Notes: generated by a model not told the origin, from the sequence alone. Counted from the first letter of the stretch, positions 39,568 through 54,511 are shown. The stretch is 64,000 nt of DNA from Hybos culiciformis (GCA_964007475.1 OZ023275.1:36575381-36639380), one strand, 5' to 3'. Made by a program: numbers and translations.

Positions 39568-42426
39568 TATTTTATGTGTATGGCAAAATAAAAAAAAATA
39601 AAATAAAAATATAATATATCAACTTGAATAAATAAATAATTTTGCAATTTATTTATTTTAAATTTCATTATTTAAAAAAAAAAAGTTTATATATGTATAA
39701 GAAGAAGACTATAAAAAGAATAAGAGAATGTATATAATAAACATTATTGTATTTATAATTTATTGTGACAGAAAATCTTTTGGTACAAATATAAAAATAA
39801 TGCATGCATAATAATTGCATGCAAATAATAAAAATATAATTTTTATTGCATTTTGGTTTGAATAAATTTCAGCATAATTTTTTTTTTGTTTTTTTTTTTT
39901 TAACTATTTATTAAAATTTATATATTTTATTTTATTTTATGTACAGCAGTACATTAATGTTACTATTATGATGGGCAATAATAAAGGATAATTAAAAAAA
40001 ATAATTGAAAAACACAAAAAATTATTATGAAAAAAATTTTATTAACCAAATTAAAAACAAAAATAAAAAAAAAAGCACTAAAACAAAATGCATAAAGAAA
40101 ATATAAATAATAAATTTTTATTTTTAAATTAATAAAAAGAATTAAATTAAAGAATTGTCCTTATTTAAGAAAATAATATTTACATAATATTTTTCTTATA
40201 ACCCTTATTTAGCATAGAGAACATAAAACATAAAATGAGCTGGTGATTTTCATTTTTGAAATTTTCATTCAAATTATGCATCGTTGATGTATCAGACTCG
40301 TTGTGAAAGACAAGAAAAAATTGACTTTAAGCCAAATTAGAAAATTTTGATATAAACATTGAAATAATTCATTTAAATTAAATTAAAAAATAATAAGTTC
40401 AAAAATTTTAACGCCAAATACGTTTTTATTGACAAAAATAAACTTTAAAGTTTTTTTTTTAATGCAAACAAATAGTGTGGCATTCTAATTGTGGTCATAA
40501 TAAATATTAGAAACTTGATTAATGTACTATAAAAGCTGGAATTTTATTAATATACAGATAGTTAAAGTTATAGATATTTTGAATAGCAAAAAATAACTTA
40601 CCCTTTTTATTTTTTTTGCCAAACAACTTATTATAATGTTTTGCATAATAAAATTGAACAGATTAAAAACCAATTTGAATAGCTTCTGTATCTTTCACAG
40701 TACTTACTTTGAAAATTTATAACAAACTTAGCCACTATAATCAACATTTTCATACTCTTTCAATAATTTTATTGTATAATAGCAAGTTTCTTACAAATTA
40801 CAATTTCTTTTTAAAATTGCATTCGCAACACTGAATACATAGAAGTACAAGTTACTCGGAAGCTGCATGTTTTTATATTTTATATACGTACTAATATGTA
40901 AAAAAATATGTAAAAAAATGAAATATATAAAATTATTTTTTATTAAAATGATTTTTATTGCGAAAAAAAGAGTTTTTTAATAATTTTAAATATTATACTA
41001 TATATAAAGTGAAGTAACATCTATCTCTTCGTACATCATGGAAAAATGAAAAATATTATATTTAAAAAAAAAACTTGTTTTACAATATTTTATTGACAGA
41101 ATTTTCATGTTGAATTATGTACGTGTCTTCCTCAAAAATTTTTCCTTGAAATTCAATTTTTTTTTTTACCTCTCATGAAAGAAAGAAAAATAAAAAAAAT
41201 AAATTTTTTTTTAAATAAAATGTGCGGGAAAACAAATTTTGCAATAAAAAGCACTAAACGATAAAGTTTTTTTTTTTTAGAAAAACCTTTATCTAACAGA
41301 AAAAAAAACTTAAAATTTACCTTCATTGAAAATTTTCTGATAAATTTTCATTAAAAAAAAAAATTTATTAAAAATTTCCTGCTCTACTTTACTTGAACAA
41401 GAAAAAAATAGTTTCACTTTTATTTATTTTTAATCTATCTATTTACACTTAATAATAATTTTACCCTAATTTTCAATTATATGAAAAAATATAAATTTTT
41501 TTTTTTAATAATGAAACGTGATACAGTTTAAAAACTACCACCATGAAGATAGATGTTCTTAATTAATTGACATTTTTGACATCCGATGTTTTTTATTTGG
41601 TGTCTTTAGTTAAATTAAGAAAAAAAAAAAGTAAAAATTAAAGAGGAAAAAGTTAGGAAAAAAAATTAATTGACTTTAATGAATCTATTTTAATGTTTAT
41701 ATAGTGTTATCATGAGGAATGTATATGATGGGTGTGTTATTTAATAAAGTTGATAGTATTTTCAGATATTTAGTTCAATAAAAATCAACATTATTATACT
41801 TTATAAGTTCAATTTATTAATGTGCAAAATTTATGATTTAAAAATTTAATTCTAATTACTTGGAAGAGACTTCTTTTTATTCAATATTATGTAAAATTTA
41901 AAACATTTATTCCATATTTAAACTACTTCTATCCATATTATATTTTTAATAGTTTTTAATATTTTATAAAAATATTTGCGGATGTTTTAAGAAAGATCGA
42001 AATGCTTATTGTGGTTCTCTTATATATTTCAAACTTTATAATCCCAATTCATTTAAAAATTTCACAATTTTTTTTTATCAAAAGAATTCAAATATTATTA
42101 CTATAATATTATAAATTTGTTATAGAAATGAATTACGTCAAATGTCACTTCAAAACCTTTGAATTACAGTTTCAGATAAATGCTTTGCTTTTTCAAGTGT
42201 TTTAAGCTCGAAGAAAATAATACTTCTACCATAACAGTTATATAGTAGTCATAAAATAAAACATAGTATTTATTAAGAACCACGTTAAATGAAAAAAAAA
42301 AAAAATTTGCCATAAATAAAGCATTTTATTTATCAGGATTGATAATATTCTTAACGCCATATCTACACAAAATTAATTGTTCACTGGGAATTGTTAACCG
42401 CAAGATAAAAAAAAAAATAAAAAATT

Positions 42427-42450
42427 TATAATAATAATAATAATAATAAT
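42427..42450. repeat. (TAA)n microsatellite
   Basis: About eight TAA/ATA units in a row. Confidence 0.85.
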
Positions 42451-44935
42451 TTAAACAGGATATGAAGTTATGTTTATTAAAAATTTAGGTCATTATGATA
42501 CCTAATTCTTCTAAAATACAAAATTTCTTCACTCAAATAAATTCTATTTCTTATACCACAAGGGATTTTCTTATTTGCTTGTTAATATTTATATAGTACC
42601 AACATAATGTACATAAGTATGTTTTTAAAAATAATTTTTATTATTTTTTTTTCCTTTGAGGTAAAAAAAAAATTTTTTTTATTTTTATTTTTGAAGATTA
42701 AGAAAAGTTTTAGTGTCAGGATCGGAGATTAAGAGTTTCAATATAATATACGAACCCTATATATTTATGAAAATAATTTTTTTTTTATATTTTTGCAATT
42801 TCAATGACACAAAGATTTTCCCTTAATGATAAGTAATAATGATACGTACAAAAAAAAAAAAAACAGAATAAGTACAATTTAATATTTAATTTTAAAGATA
42901 ATCTTACAACATATAAACATAAAAAAAATAAAAAAATGTAAAATAACGAACAATGTGATAAAAAGATGAATTTAGTTAAACATCATGCAGGTACAACAAC
43001 CGAACAAAAAATAAAATTGTACACAAAATCTTTAAAAGCTTTTTGGTTTTCGTTTTGAATTTCCTAAAATAAGAAAATAAAAAAAAAGATACACACATAT
43101 TTATATAAATATGTTTATTGCTTATAGCATTATTATGTTGAATTTCTTGTTAAAATTTTAAAGAAAATTTTTTCGGTTCGAATAAACTTGATATTTGAAT
43201 ATAAAGATCCTTAAAGGATTTAGAATTAAAGTGGGAAGAATTTAATAAAATTTGATAAAATTTTTTAATTTATGTTGGTTGACGAAATATACTATACTAA
43301 AATTTATGAAAAAAATAACAAAATGAAATTAAGAGTAGTCCCTTAGCAATTAAAAAAAAAAAACCCATTTATAATATTTCATGACCATAATATTTTTTAT
43401 TTATTTTGACGAGGTAAATTTTTAATATATTTTTATACATGGATTAGGAAGATATACAAAATACATAATATTATACCTATGCATATATATATGTTTGTAT
43501 TATATAATATTTATTCTGATATTTTCCATGAAAGATCTGGGATTTCCTATTTGAATTTTTGTACTAAATCATTTTCAGTTCCTAGAGGAATAAATTTTAA
43601 TTTTAAAAATTTTATACACTTCAGTTATTATTTTTTTAAATCCCAAATGATCTTTTTTTATTTATTTATTTTTTGAATGAATTTTATTTGGTTACCATTG
43701 GTCATATTTAAAACAAAAACAGATTTATATATAATACTGAATTAGGATAGTAATATTGGGATTTTATAAATTTGAATAATGAACAACAATCAATATTTTG
43801 TTTCCATATAACTATTATTGGCTGTTATTACATTAGATTATTTTGTTGTATTATTAAAAAAGATTGTACATAGTCCATAATTTGAATTTACATAAAACAT
43901 TATATAAATATGTACATATATGTGGGATTATTATTAAGTGTAGAGATAATAATTAATTGATCAAAATTGAATTACTATTCAGTAAAAATGATCCCTCTTC
44001 CAATTATGTATATCATTAATGATGTTTTTCCAATGTGTTTCAATTGAGAATAATGCTTTAAAATCTAAATTAATATAATAAAGAATTTTTTTAGAGGCTT
44101 AATTTTAAGTGAATTAATGGTTCAATGATTAAATAAATTTGAACAAATCAAATATTTTTTTTTTTTAAATTATTGCTTGATTTAAATTTTTCTTTTGGGA
44201 ACATTTTCGTCCCAATTATTCCGGAATCCTGTCCATGAGGTTTATATCTGGGATATATTTGGACTTAAAAATATAATAAAATTTTATATCATAAAAAAAT
44301 ATGAATATATATATTTTTTGTATATTTATTAATGTTTAAAAAAAATCCACTGTACACCCATAAGATCTACATAATATTTAACTGCTTTAGAATTAAGTTG
44401 ATATAACCGAAAAATGGATTAATAGATATATTTTATATCGGGATATTAGTAAACTTTTCTAACAACTCATTGGCGAAGAAAATATGTCGGTATATGGTCA
44501 AAAACTAATTTCCCAAAAAATAATAGTTTTCTATAGTTTTTGTAATAAGAGGTTTGTTCTAAATACACCAAAAGTGTGCATTTAATCCAGAAGGAAAAAC
44601 GCGACTTATGACACTAGAAGAAATTGCATTTTTAGCTTAAAAAAAAATAATTAAATTCAGTACTTCAGATCTTCAAGAAGTTCTCACATTTTCAAATGGC
44701 CAAATTTTCAACAGTATGAGAAACGTTATTTGAAACATAAACTTCTCAACATTGAAAAGCATAAACCTTGTATCAGTTTTTAGATTTTATATGTAAGAAT
44801 TTTATGCTTCTGAATTCCTTTTGTGGACAAGATTATGAAAAAAAAATAAAATGTTAAATGTTTAATATATTTAGCATGAAACAAAAAATTGCATATCCGG
44901 ATGATGTACCGAAAAAAGGATATAAAATACAGCGA

Positions 44936-44944
<9 letters not shown>

Positions 44945-44972
<28 letters not shown>
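44945..44972. repeat. (AT)14 microsatellite
   Basis: Twenty-eight bases of alternating AT. Confidence 0.88.
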
Positions 44973-47540
44973 GGATAAAGGACTGGTATAAAATAAAGCG
45001 AAATATTTATAAGAATCCATAAAGCATTTAAAATATCTGAAATTCTTTAAGAAGAACGAGCATTTTTTTTTTCTAAAAAAAAAAATAATATACTACTTGC
45101 TTCGTAGAAAAAACATACCTCTGGGAGCTCCACGTGCATAATGAGTTGAGCTATTTCAAATAAGAAAAAAAAAATATATATATATAGAGAAAATTCTACA
45201 CGAAATCGTGAATTTAACAAAGTGGAAAATACTAATGACACAATTGGGAAATATTTTAAATTTAAATTATGCCAATTGGAATAAAATATTCGCGAATCTG
45301 AAAGTTCTTAAAAATATAAATATACATCGATTTTGGATATCGAATAAAATTTTTATTTTTCATAAGAAAAATAATTTAAAAAGAGTTTTTTAAGAAATTT
45401 TACGTTTGATAAAACTTTAATTGCTATTTTTAAACAATTTAAAATTTGTTATTTAGTGGAAAAGTTACTAGAACTAGAAATTTTTCAAATAAATAGTATT
45501 TCAAATCTGTATCCACTTTTACTGTATCCACTTTTGAAAAGGGCATCACTCACTTGATCTCTTATTTTATTTTATCTAATTGGTAGAAAATCTCTGTGAA
45601 GAAGAAAATTAATATTAGAATAATAATTGGAAATGAAAAGTGTAACCAATATGCCTTCTATGAGCAATGAATCCTGATTCTATGCAATAAGGAGTTATTT
45701 ATATTACGGAATTTCATTGATCCTTACGGATATACATAACTCGTAATGGCGTTACTTTTTTAACCACCACTACATGACGGCATTATTTCCTTAGAGGAAA
45801 CCATAGCTTGAACGATTGCAGCCCATTTTGGCAAGAAAAACTGTAGTTGGAATGAACCAAACACAGGTGCATCAACTGCAACTTTCAATAATTTTCATTT
45901 TATATATATATAGAATTACCCAACTTGCCATTAGTTTATATACTACTGATTACAGCTCGCAAATATTTATCAAAAAATATTCCCAATCTCTTTAATTAAT
46001 TAAAATTGTAAACTTGTTTTATTTTTTTTTTATTGTTTTAATTAAAAAAATGATTTAATTCCCTATTGGGTAAATTTATAAAATTTTACAAAATATTTAA
46101 ATTCACAACAATGTTGTGTTAATATTAATCAAAAAGACCATTAAAATGTTTCTAATTGTATATATACATTTTAATATATGTATAATAATTTAGGTTTTTA
46201 TTGAGGGCAAAAAGAAATTTATAAATTTATTTTTGCAAAAAAAAACAAAAAGATTATTGTTACAATTTCCACTTGATTTAATTTTAATTGTTATTAATGA
46301 AAAATAGCTTTTACAAATTTTATTTAACACATCAAATTTGTTTAAATATTTTTATACATATTTTTTTTTTAATAAATGTACATATATAAATAAATTTTAA
46401 ATGTCAACTAATTATTATTGTTTGTACCATATAGTTTTTGTTCAAAATTTATTTTTGACCAACATGTGGAAGTTGGTTTTTGAATAAAAAACTATATATA
46501 TGTATATATAAAAAAAAAGAAACAATCGATAAGGAAATGTATGGCGTAAAAAACTATCAAAGTCTATCAAATCCCTAGAACGATGACAAGTGCTCATAAT
46601 CAAAATATTCTTAAGGTGGAATGAAAGCGTATACGGTGCACAGTGGGTTGAAAACAAAATTTCATAAGCAGACTTCAGACAAACCTTAGAAGCATAGTTA
46701 AATAAAATTGATATGATACACAAATATTTTTTTGAAACTACTGGAATACATAGAAATTTATCAATTTCCTTATATGTACTTTTCTTACTTGTCTTCATAA
46801 CTCTCAAATAAAAAAATACGATTACTTCTTGTGACATCAATTCACATTTTGATTATTTAATTTGAGTCATCCTACAAAAAAATTCTGCAATAATACTAAT
46901 TTAAATTTAATTTAATTTGCTAAAGAAAGATATCATCATTTTGACAACAGAGTGAAAGAAAGTTTGACAATTTACTGTGCTTAAGTGTATATTTTTTATG
47001 GCAAGTAAAGTTCATTTGAATTTCAAATTTTTTAAAGAAAATATTCGTACGATATGATGTTAAAAGTTTTCTCTATTTCCTGTATTTTTTTAAGCTTTTA
47101 TGGAAATAAGTATATCATTACATGTATTATACAGTACATATATATATACTTACTAATACTTTATTTCTTTTATATTATCAAAATTTTAAAAATATACATA
47201 TCATAAAACTTATGCTTTTTTCATGTATACCTACGTTATTTATTTTTCTTTAAAATGAGATCTACGTACGTATGTATAATATACATGAAAACGAAATAAA
47301 CGAAAGAATGGAAATATGATTGACAAAGTAAATATATTGTTGGATAAAATTTGTATGAAAATATTTTCTTAGAAATTTCCAAGAAAAAAAAAAAATTATT
47401 AAAATTTTCTGGAAATTTTTTGAATTTCTTTGAAGTTATAAACTAAATTTGAGATTTATGCAATATTAAAATTATCTCGTATAACTTTTTTTTCCTAATT
47501 AGACCCATATAATGCTTAAATGGTAGTTTCTATTCCGCGG

Positions 47541-47574
47541 GTGTTTATTAATATGTATTTTTATTAATAAACAC
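47541..47574. repeat. Perfect short hairpin
   Basis: GTGTTTATTAATA, an 8-base loop, then its exact complement TATTAATAAACAC. No gene lies nearby whose terminator this could be; origin unknown. Confidence 0.7.
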
Positions 47575-50500
47575 ACCACAGATTCGAAAATATATATTGA
47601 ATAAATTGAACAAAAAATCATCCAAGTGCGAATATTTGATACTTATATTCGGATAAATTTAGATTAAAAACGCGAACGAATTATTTGTAAAACTATAACA
47701 ATTTACAATTATAAAATATTTCGGAATTTAAAATTACTTAAATTAAAAATTCACTTTTATTTCATAAAATTTTGTAGTTTGGAAAAATCTAAAGAAATAT
47801 TGAACTTATAATTGTACAGTATAATACATATATAGGTATATATGCCAAAAATTAAAATATGAAAATGAGTTTTTATGTTTTTAAATATCTAAATGCTTTG
47901 GCAAAATATAACCAAAAAAAAAATTGAAAATTAATATTATGATAATCCTTTTAAATAAAAAATTCCATAAAATATTATTTTTTATAATTAAATATTTTTT
48001 ATTTTTCATCATATAACTTAGTTAAAAATATACAGATACAGACAATACTTTTTTTTATATATATTAAATTAAATTTTATTATGTCGTCTTTAAAAATCCT
48101 TGAAAAAAAAAAACATTTTAATTTTACATAGATTTCAAAATATTGAAATAAAAAAAAAGTTTATGAAATTTTTTAATGTTTGTTGGCAAGACTTTTTCTT
48201 GCACACGCATTAAAACAGACGATTTTGATACATATTTTGAATTGAATTTTTTTTTTCCACAAAAAAAAAAACATTTTTTTCATCTTTCAAAAAGTATTTT
48301 TAAATAAATCGTCTTTTGTTAAATATACAGTGACACAAGAACAAATCAAAAATGACAACGACTTCATTATGTACGGTGTATGTCTTGTGTATTTTTTTTT
48401 TTGGCAATATTCCAATCATTAAATCCATGAGTGGAATCTTGACAACAAAATAGCGGGTGATAATCTCACATATTGTGTATATTTTTAAAGAATCAAAAAT
48501 AACAAAAATAAATAATAAATAAATATATAGTATATGTCAGTGGTTTTCGGATGAATAAAATTCGGCTCTATGCTACTTAGCTTGAAATTTTCTTTTTCAA
48601 ATAACTAGGAATATATGTATAATATTTTATTTTATTTTTCAATATCTAGATATTTGCAAATTTCGTGAAATTGAAATATCATCGGGAAAAGCGTTAACAA
48701 ATTATTGGCCTGATTTTGGAGACCTAAAGATCTTTACAAGCAATTTGCATTGAGCTCACGTCTGCCCGACCTGGGTATATGTAATAAGCGAAAGTGATAT
48801 AATGTTAACAGGAATCAGAAGAAAATTTATTAAAAAAGTTAAAAATATTCATTATAACGCAAGCCAACCACCGCTAATTAAGTCTAGTCTTCGTTTGTTC
48901 AACAATATATACATACTATAGTATTTTTCATTATTATCACTAAAGAAAGTCTATCAAAAAAAAATATATATCTGGAAAATTATTTTTGTTCACATTTTTT
49001 AATCTTAAGCTTAAATTTCAAAATCTGTTCACAAGAAATTATAAATTATTTTTAAGCATGTCATTAATGAAATACAAAATGCTCATTTGTAACTTCATTT
49101 TTCATCTTTTTTGTTATATTGTTTGTGTTATGTTGTTATGCATAATGATTATTATTTCTTCTAAATTTTTACCAACTTGAATGGTAGCAAAAGTATTGCT
49201 TTTTTTCTATAACATTAAAAATTAAATTATATACCTACAAATCTATACGCCAACATTATAAACTTTTTGATTACAGGAGTTTCCTGAATATATTTATCTT
49301 CTAATACAATTTCTGTTAAGCTCAACATACTTTTAAACATGCCAAGGTTAAGAAAAAGTACCTACAGAATTTAATTTATTCTAAAAACAAAGATCGTTTA
49401 ATAACTTTTATTTCAAAAAAAAAAAAACATGTTCTGAATTGGTTTTATTCCACAAAACATAAAAAAAAATAATAAAAAAAAATTTAAATGCAAAATAGTT
49501 CTTAATGTGCAAAAACAAATTGTCTGAATAAAATTGTTGGATTATATTTTATTATTTACTTTTCTTAATAACGTCACTAATGACGTCATTAAACGCGGAA
49601 ATGAACTTAAAATTAATTTGAAGTTTTTTGTTTTTCCTTTACAAAATAATATAAACATTTTTTTTTATTTTATTTTATATAAATATGACGTGTTTTATTT
49701 TTTTATTATGATGTTGTTAGCATTTTACGTTGTTTTTATAGTGTGTAGTATGCCCAAAAAAATAGAATAATAATATTATATATTTATATAGTATAAAAAA
49801 GAAAAGAAATCTCATGAAATTAGTTCAATGATGTATTAAAGAAAATTTAATACATTTTTAAAGATATGAATAATTTTTAAACAAGAATATAATTTCGAAA
49901 TAAATTTTAAAATAAATTTAATGTACAGAAATATTATTATAGGATATAATAAAAACAACTAAATTTATATAATTTTAAATGGGAAATTTTAAGAATATAT
50001 AATATAAAACGATTAGAGTATTTTTAGAATTTATTTTTTTATTCTTAATCGATGCATTGATCGGTTCTGTTTTTCGTAATACAAAAGAATGAAAATACTA
50101 TACTAAAATCTATATTTAATTATGGAAAATATTAACTATATCTTCTTTTGTATATATACCATTACAGATCTACACAGAAAGAAATAAATTAGAATAATTG
50201 ACTAATCATAATTAAATGAATCAGCTTTCTTTAATTTAACTAATGTTTTAAACAAATTAATTACTTAAATAGTTGAAAAAAAATTCAAAATTGACTGATT
50301 TTTCTAATGCAAATTCATTGATTTGAATTTTAAAATACAAATAATTAATTGAAAGAATTATTAAATTCAATAGTTGTTTTTAACAATTCATTTATTTGAA
50401 ATATTAAAACAAATTTGTTAAAATGAAAATTAAGGTAAATTTTAAAATTATCTAAACATTATGTGATTCAACAAATTTAATTATTTGATTTGAAATAAAT

Positions 50501-50659
50501 ATTTCAATATATCAACTACAAAAATAGTAGAATTGTACAATAACATTCTTTGACAATTGTAGAAAGTTTTCATAGAAACCGATTTTATATTGTCTATTAA
50601 TACATTGTTGTATATCACTGACATAGCTCAGTGGAAGAATTCATAACATTGAACAAAAC

Positions 50660-50704
50660 GGTTAAGCAACGCCTCGTTGTGATAGAACTTAGATGGGTGA
50701 CCGA
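50660..50704 (+). pseudogene. 5S-rRNA-like segment, copy 1
   Basis: GGTTAAGCAACG followed 20-25 bases later by ACTTAGATGGGTGACCG. These correspond, from memory of eukaryotic 5S rRNA, to the internal control region: box A (TTAAGCAGCG-type) and box C (TAGTACTTAGATGGG-GACCG). Everything 5' and 3' of this is missing, so it is not a working 5S gene. It suggests descent from a 5S-derived (SINE3-type) retroposon. A tRNA A-box-like TAGCTCAGTGG lies just upstream at 50624-50634. Confidence 0.6.
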
Positions 50705-50727
50705 CCAAAAAAGCTAAAAAAAAAAAA

Positions 50728-50765
50728 GCAATGTCTCGTAGTGGATAGTACTTAGATGTGTGACC
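50728..50765 (+). pseudogene. 5S-rRNA-like segment, copy 2
   Basis: GCAATGTCTCGTAGTGGATAG then TACTTAGATGTGTGACC repeats the previous segment about 62-65 bases downstream with several substitutions. The TAGTACTTAGATG block is closer to the 5S consensus than copy 1. The pair is a local tandem duplication separated by an A-rich linker. Confidence 0.55.
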
Positions 50766-53700
50766 AAAAAAGTTTAAAAAAAAAGAAAAAAGAAAAAAAA
50801 ACAAAAAAAAAAACCAAAAAAGTTAAAAAAAAAAAATTTAAAAAAAACCAAAAAAAAAATCAAAAAAAACATTTGAGTTGTTTTTTTGTATTTGAGGGGT
50901 CAAAAACGGATAATGCAAATTAGATATTTCATTTAAATTATTAAATGAATCAAATAATTACGATTTGTAGCAAATCATTTAATTAAGAATAGCTGGTTCA
51001 ATTAAACAGTTTAAATGGCTAAAATTCAATCACAAACATTAAATGATTTTATTTAAAGTTTAGATGAAAAGGCTACTCTTTTTTTTCTGTGTAGTAGTAT
51101 CTTTTGATTAATTGTATAAGTTTAATAATTCTTTAAAATTATTTTTTTTTCATCCAGAGATCTGGTTTTTTTGAAATTTAGAAACTTTTATTATTTAAGA
51201 ATATTTATGTAAATACATAAAATTTTATAATGGTTTATTTTGACTTTTCCATTGGGAGAAGAATTAATAATTTTATTGTTTTTATTTATTTTTTTTAAAT
51301 TTTGTTTCAAATATGAAACAAAATTTCAAGTGAGGGGTGAAACAAAAAAAATAATAATAATAAATAAATTTCCAAATAAAATAAAATATTTAAATTATAT
51401 AAATGAAAGAAAAAGTATATAAACAATTTTATCAAAACACAAAAGTCTAGATTTATTTTAATTTTTCATAAATTTTTTTTTCGTACCATATTCTCTAGCG
51501 TTGGGTAAGTAAATATGTATATTACGTAGTACGGTGTACATTAATTTCTATAGTAGTAGGTATATACATATATTTTTTTTTTGTGTTTTATTTCCATTAC
51601 GTTAATTAAGTTGGGGAAAATTTTTTTTATTTTATTTTTTTTTTGTTGTGTATAATTTTGAATTATTTATATTATTTTGTATTTAAAAATATCTATACAT
51701 ATACTTTGTTTTTACATAAATGTATTATGTATAAATTATAATAAGTGTATATATATATATACCCACTATATATATTTTGTTTAAACAATAAAGAAATAAA
51801 TGAAATTTAATTATTGTTTTAAAAGAATTTAATAGAAAAAAAAAAATAAAACACAAGTGAAAATTTTCCCGCAGTGAAAAATTTTAATGATTTTTTTTGT
51901 TTCTAATTTTTAAGTGTTGTAGTCTTTAAGTATATTTTTTTTCTGAATATTGATTTAATATATTTAAAAAAAAAAATCATTATTTAATTTTTGTTGTGAA
52001 ACAATAAAGGAAATTATATAGTTTCTTAATAGTTTGATAATTTTTGAAATTTTATGTTGTTATGTTCAATTTGTTTTCTAAATTTTAAAATTATATTTCC
52101 ATCATATTTTCTACTGATAGAAATGTTTCTAATTGATGTATTTAATAGTTTTTTTTTTAAAATAATTTAAAATAATTTCTATTTTTCTCTATTATAGATC
52201 AAAAGTGTCAAGCATAAAAACCGTGTAAGTAGGTACGTGTTTTTTTTCTCGGTTAATAAAAAGTTTTATTTATTTTATTAATTAATTATTATATTAGTTT
52301 TAAAATATTACAGAAGAATTACGAACGAATACTTATCTGGCAGAATATGCTAAAAATCTTGCATTTATTATTTAATACTTTCCAAAAATGTATCAGAAAT
52401 AAAGTTTAGCAAAAATTGCTACAAGAAAATTGTTGTTTTAATTGTTTTTTCTGTAGCGAATAATTTTTTTTATATACAAAATATGTTTATGAAACTTTTC
52501 AGTCGAATTTCGCTATTATTATATCATATGAAGAGACATATTAAAAAGTAGTTTCTACGACAGATAGCTGATCTTGCTATAGTCATTCACTGGTTGAATT
52601 TGACGTACGTACATGTGCAGAAGTTATCGCTGCGACAGCCATCTGTTTTTTCTGTGTAAATTTAAAATTGATTATGTTGTTGGATTGTCGATCTTTAAAT
52701 TACCAAATTATCAAATTTGTCTATTTTGTAATTATTACATACAATAATAAAATATTATTTCCATTTAGAGAAACTGAAAAATTATCCCCCTATACTTTTT
52801 TAACCATATTTTTGTTCGTGATTGTTCAAATTTATTTTATCTATTTTTTTTTTTTGATTTTTTAATTTATTATTGTATTTAAGAATGGAGTAGATTAATA
52901 AATTAAATTTTCTGTCTATAGGTCGGTAGTTATTTCAATCGCAACTCTAAAATTTTTTTCGCCACCCACTCTATTCTTTTGATATTTTTTTTTCAGTGTA
53001 ATATTAAGAATCATCATAAATAAAAATATGAATGAATATTTAATTTATAATATAATTATTTATAATTTTCTTTATTTTTTATTTATTTTTTTTTTTTTAT
53101 TTTTTATAAACTTTTGTTATTCTTTTGATCTTACTTTTGCTGTTTCGAAATGAAATAAAGAAAAAAAAAAAATTAGCAATTTTTATTTTCTATACTTCCT
53201 CATAATAACAAATCATATTTTGTTTTTTATTATTTATTTAAATTCATTTTTTTTATTATTCATCTTCTTTATTTTTATTCATCTTGTTGATTTTATTTTT
53301 CCACTAAATCAAATTTAAAAAATTATGTGAAGAGAAATAATAATGTTTTTTTTTTATATTTTTTTATGTTTAAAACTCTATCTGTTGTAAAATAAATTTT
53401 TTGTACAATAAAGAAAATAGAATTATGTATTTTGTTTAATAAATTTTCAATATATATACTTAATTTGATGTAACCTAAAAAAAAAACCGACAAAAAAAAA
53501 AAGAGTAATTTATCAATGAAGTCATTAAAATGTTTTTCTATGTACATCCGGTTGACCGTAAAATTTCAAGTAGTACCTATATAAAAATAAAATAAAATGT
53601 ATATTAATTTCCTTTGGTTAGAAAAGTGAATAACGCGGGTGTAAATGGGTTGTATAATGATATTATTGTTCAACTATAAGTTAAAATATTTTAATTATGT

Positions 53701-54508
53701 ACCAGAGAGCTGCGGTCAAATATTATTTTGTTTGTGACATCAACATACTTTTAAATCTGATCTAGCAGTGAAGACGAGATAAACTAGGTTTATTACAGTG
53801 TTTTAATGAAAAAAAAAAGCATCATAATTTTTTCATAAACGAATAAGTTTGCGATCAATTTTTCGGATTGAAACAACTAATCGTTTTACAATAAATTAAA
53901 TTAACATATAATTTATCCCCCTAATACAATTTCGTATAAATAAAACTTTTAAACTGTAATTAATTTACATTTAAATTGTAAACTTCTTAACGTTAGAATT
54001 TAATCTTTTTTAATTATAAATATGTACAAGCTTTACTCCAAAAAAATAAAAAAAAAATTTCTTTCTTTTTCACCCTTAAAAAATTTTGTAAGCATAATAA
54101 AAAAGTTTTGTTTCAATTAAACTGCTTATATGCTTTAAAAAAGTATTTCAAAGTACACTGATCAAGCAGTTTACTTATTAGTACCATTCAGGTTTCATTT
54201 TACTAGATTAACTTAATATAATATCTTAATCTTATAACTTATATATATAATATTAAGTCATCATTTTCAAACTTCTTTCTGAATCTGTTACGTCCCGAGA
54301 TTGGTAGTTCAATTAAACAAATTTTTTTTAAACAATATAATAATTAAAAAAATATATGCAAGTGATATAAAATAAATGTTCAATTTTCAATTGTTTTTAT
54401 TATTTTTCCTGTTGATTTTTGCAATTACTTAAAATTGCAAATAAAATTAAATTTAATTAAATTTATACACACACGTGAATGAATGCACAAATGAATTAGA
54501 AATCTGTA

Positions 54509-54511
<3 letters not shown>

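Larger units (their letters stand above)
39568..50169. other. A+T-rich intergenic DNA with a few GC-richer patches
   Basis: No gene recognised. Patches that read open but match nothing I know lie at 45760-45894 (minus), 46442-46840 (minus) and 48655-48790 (plus). Microsatellites occur at 42427-42450 and 44945-44972, and a perfect 13-bp hairpin at 47541-47574. Confidence 0.5.
50170..51094. mobile_element. TIR-bounded element carrying 5S-rRNA-like segments
   Basis: The left end CTACACAGAAA and right end TTTCTGTGTAG are perfect complements. If the element is CACAGAAA...TTTCTGTG, it is flanked by TA on both sides. The interior is A+T-rich with partial internal symmetry (AATTAAATGAATC-type blocks near both ends). 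The middle contains a tRNA A-box-like sequence and two 5S-like segments, followed by an A-rich stretch (about 50766-50870). There is no transposase frame. It could be a MITE that captured a Pol III-type SINE, or a SINE inserted into a MITE. Confidence 0.6.
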
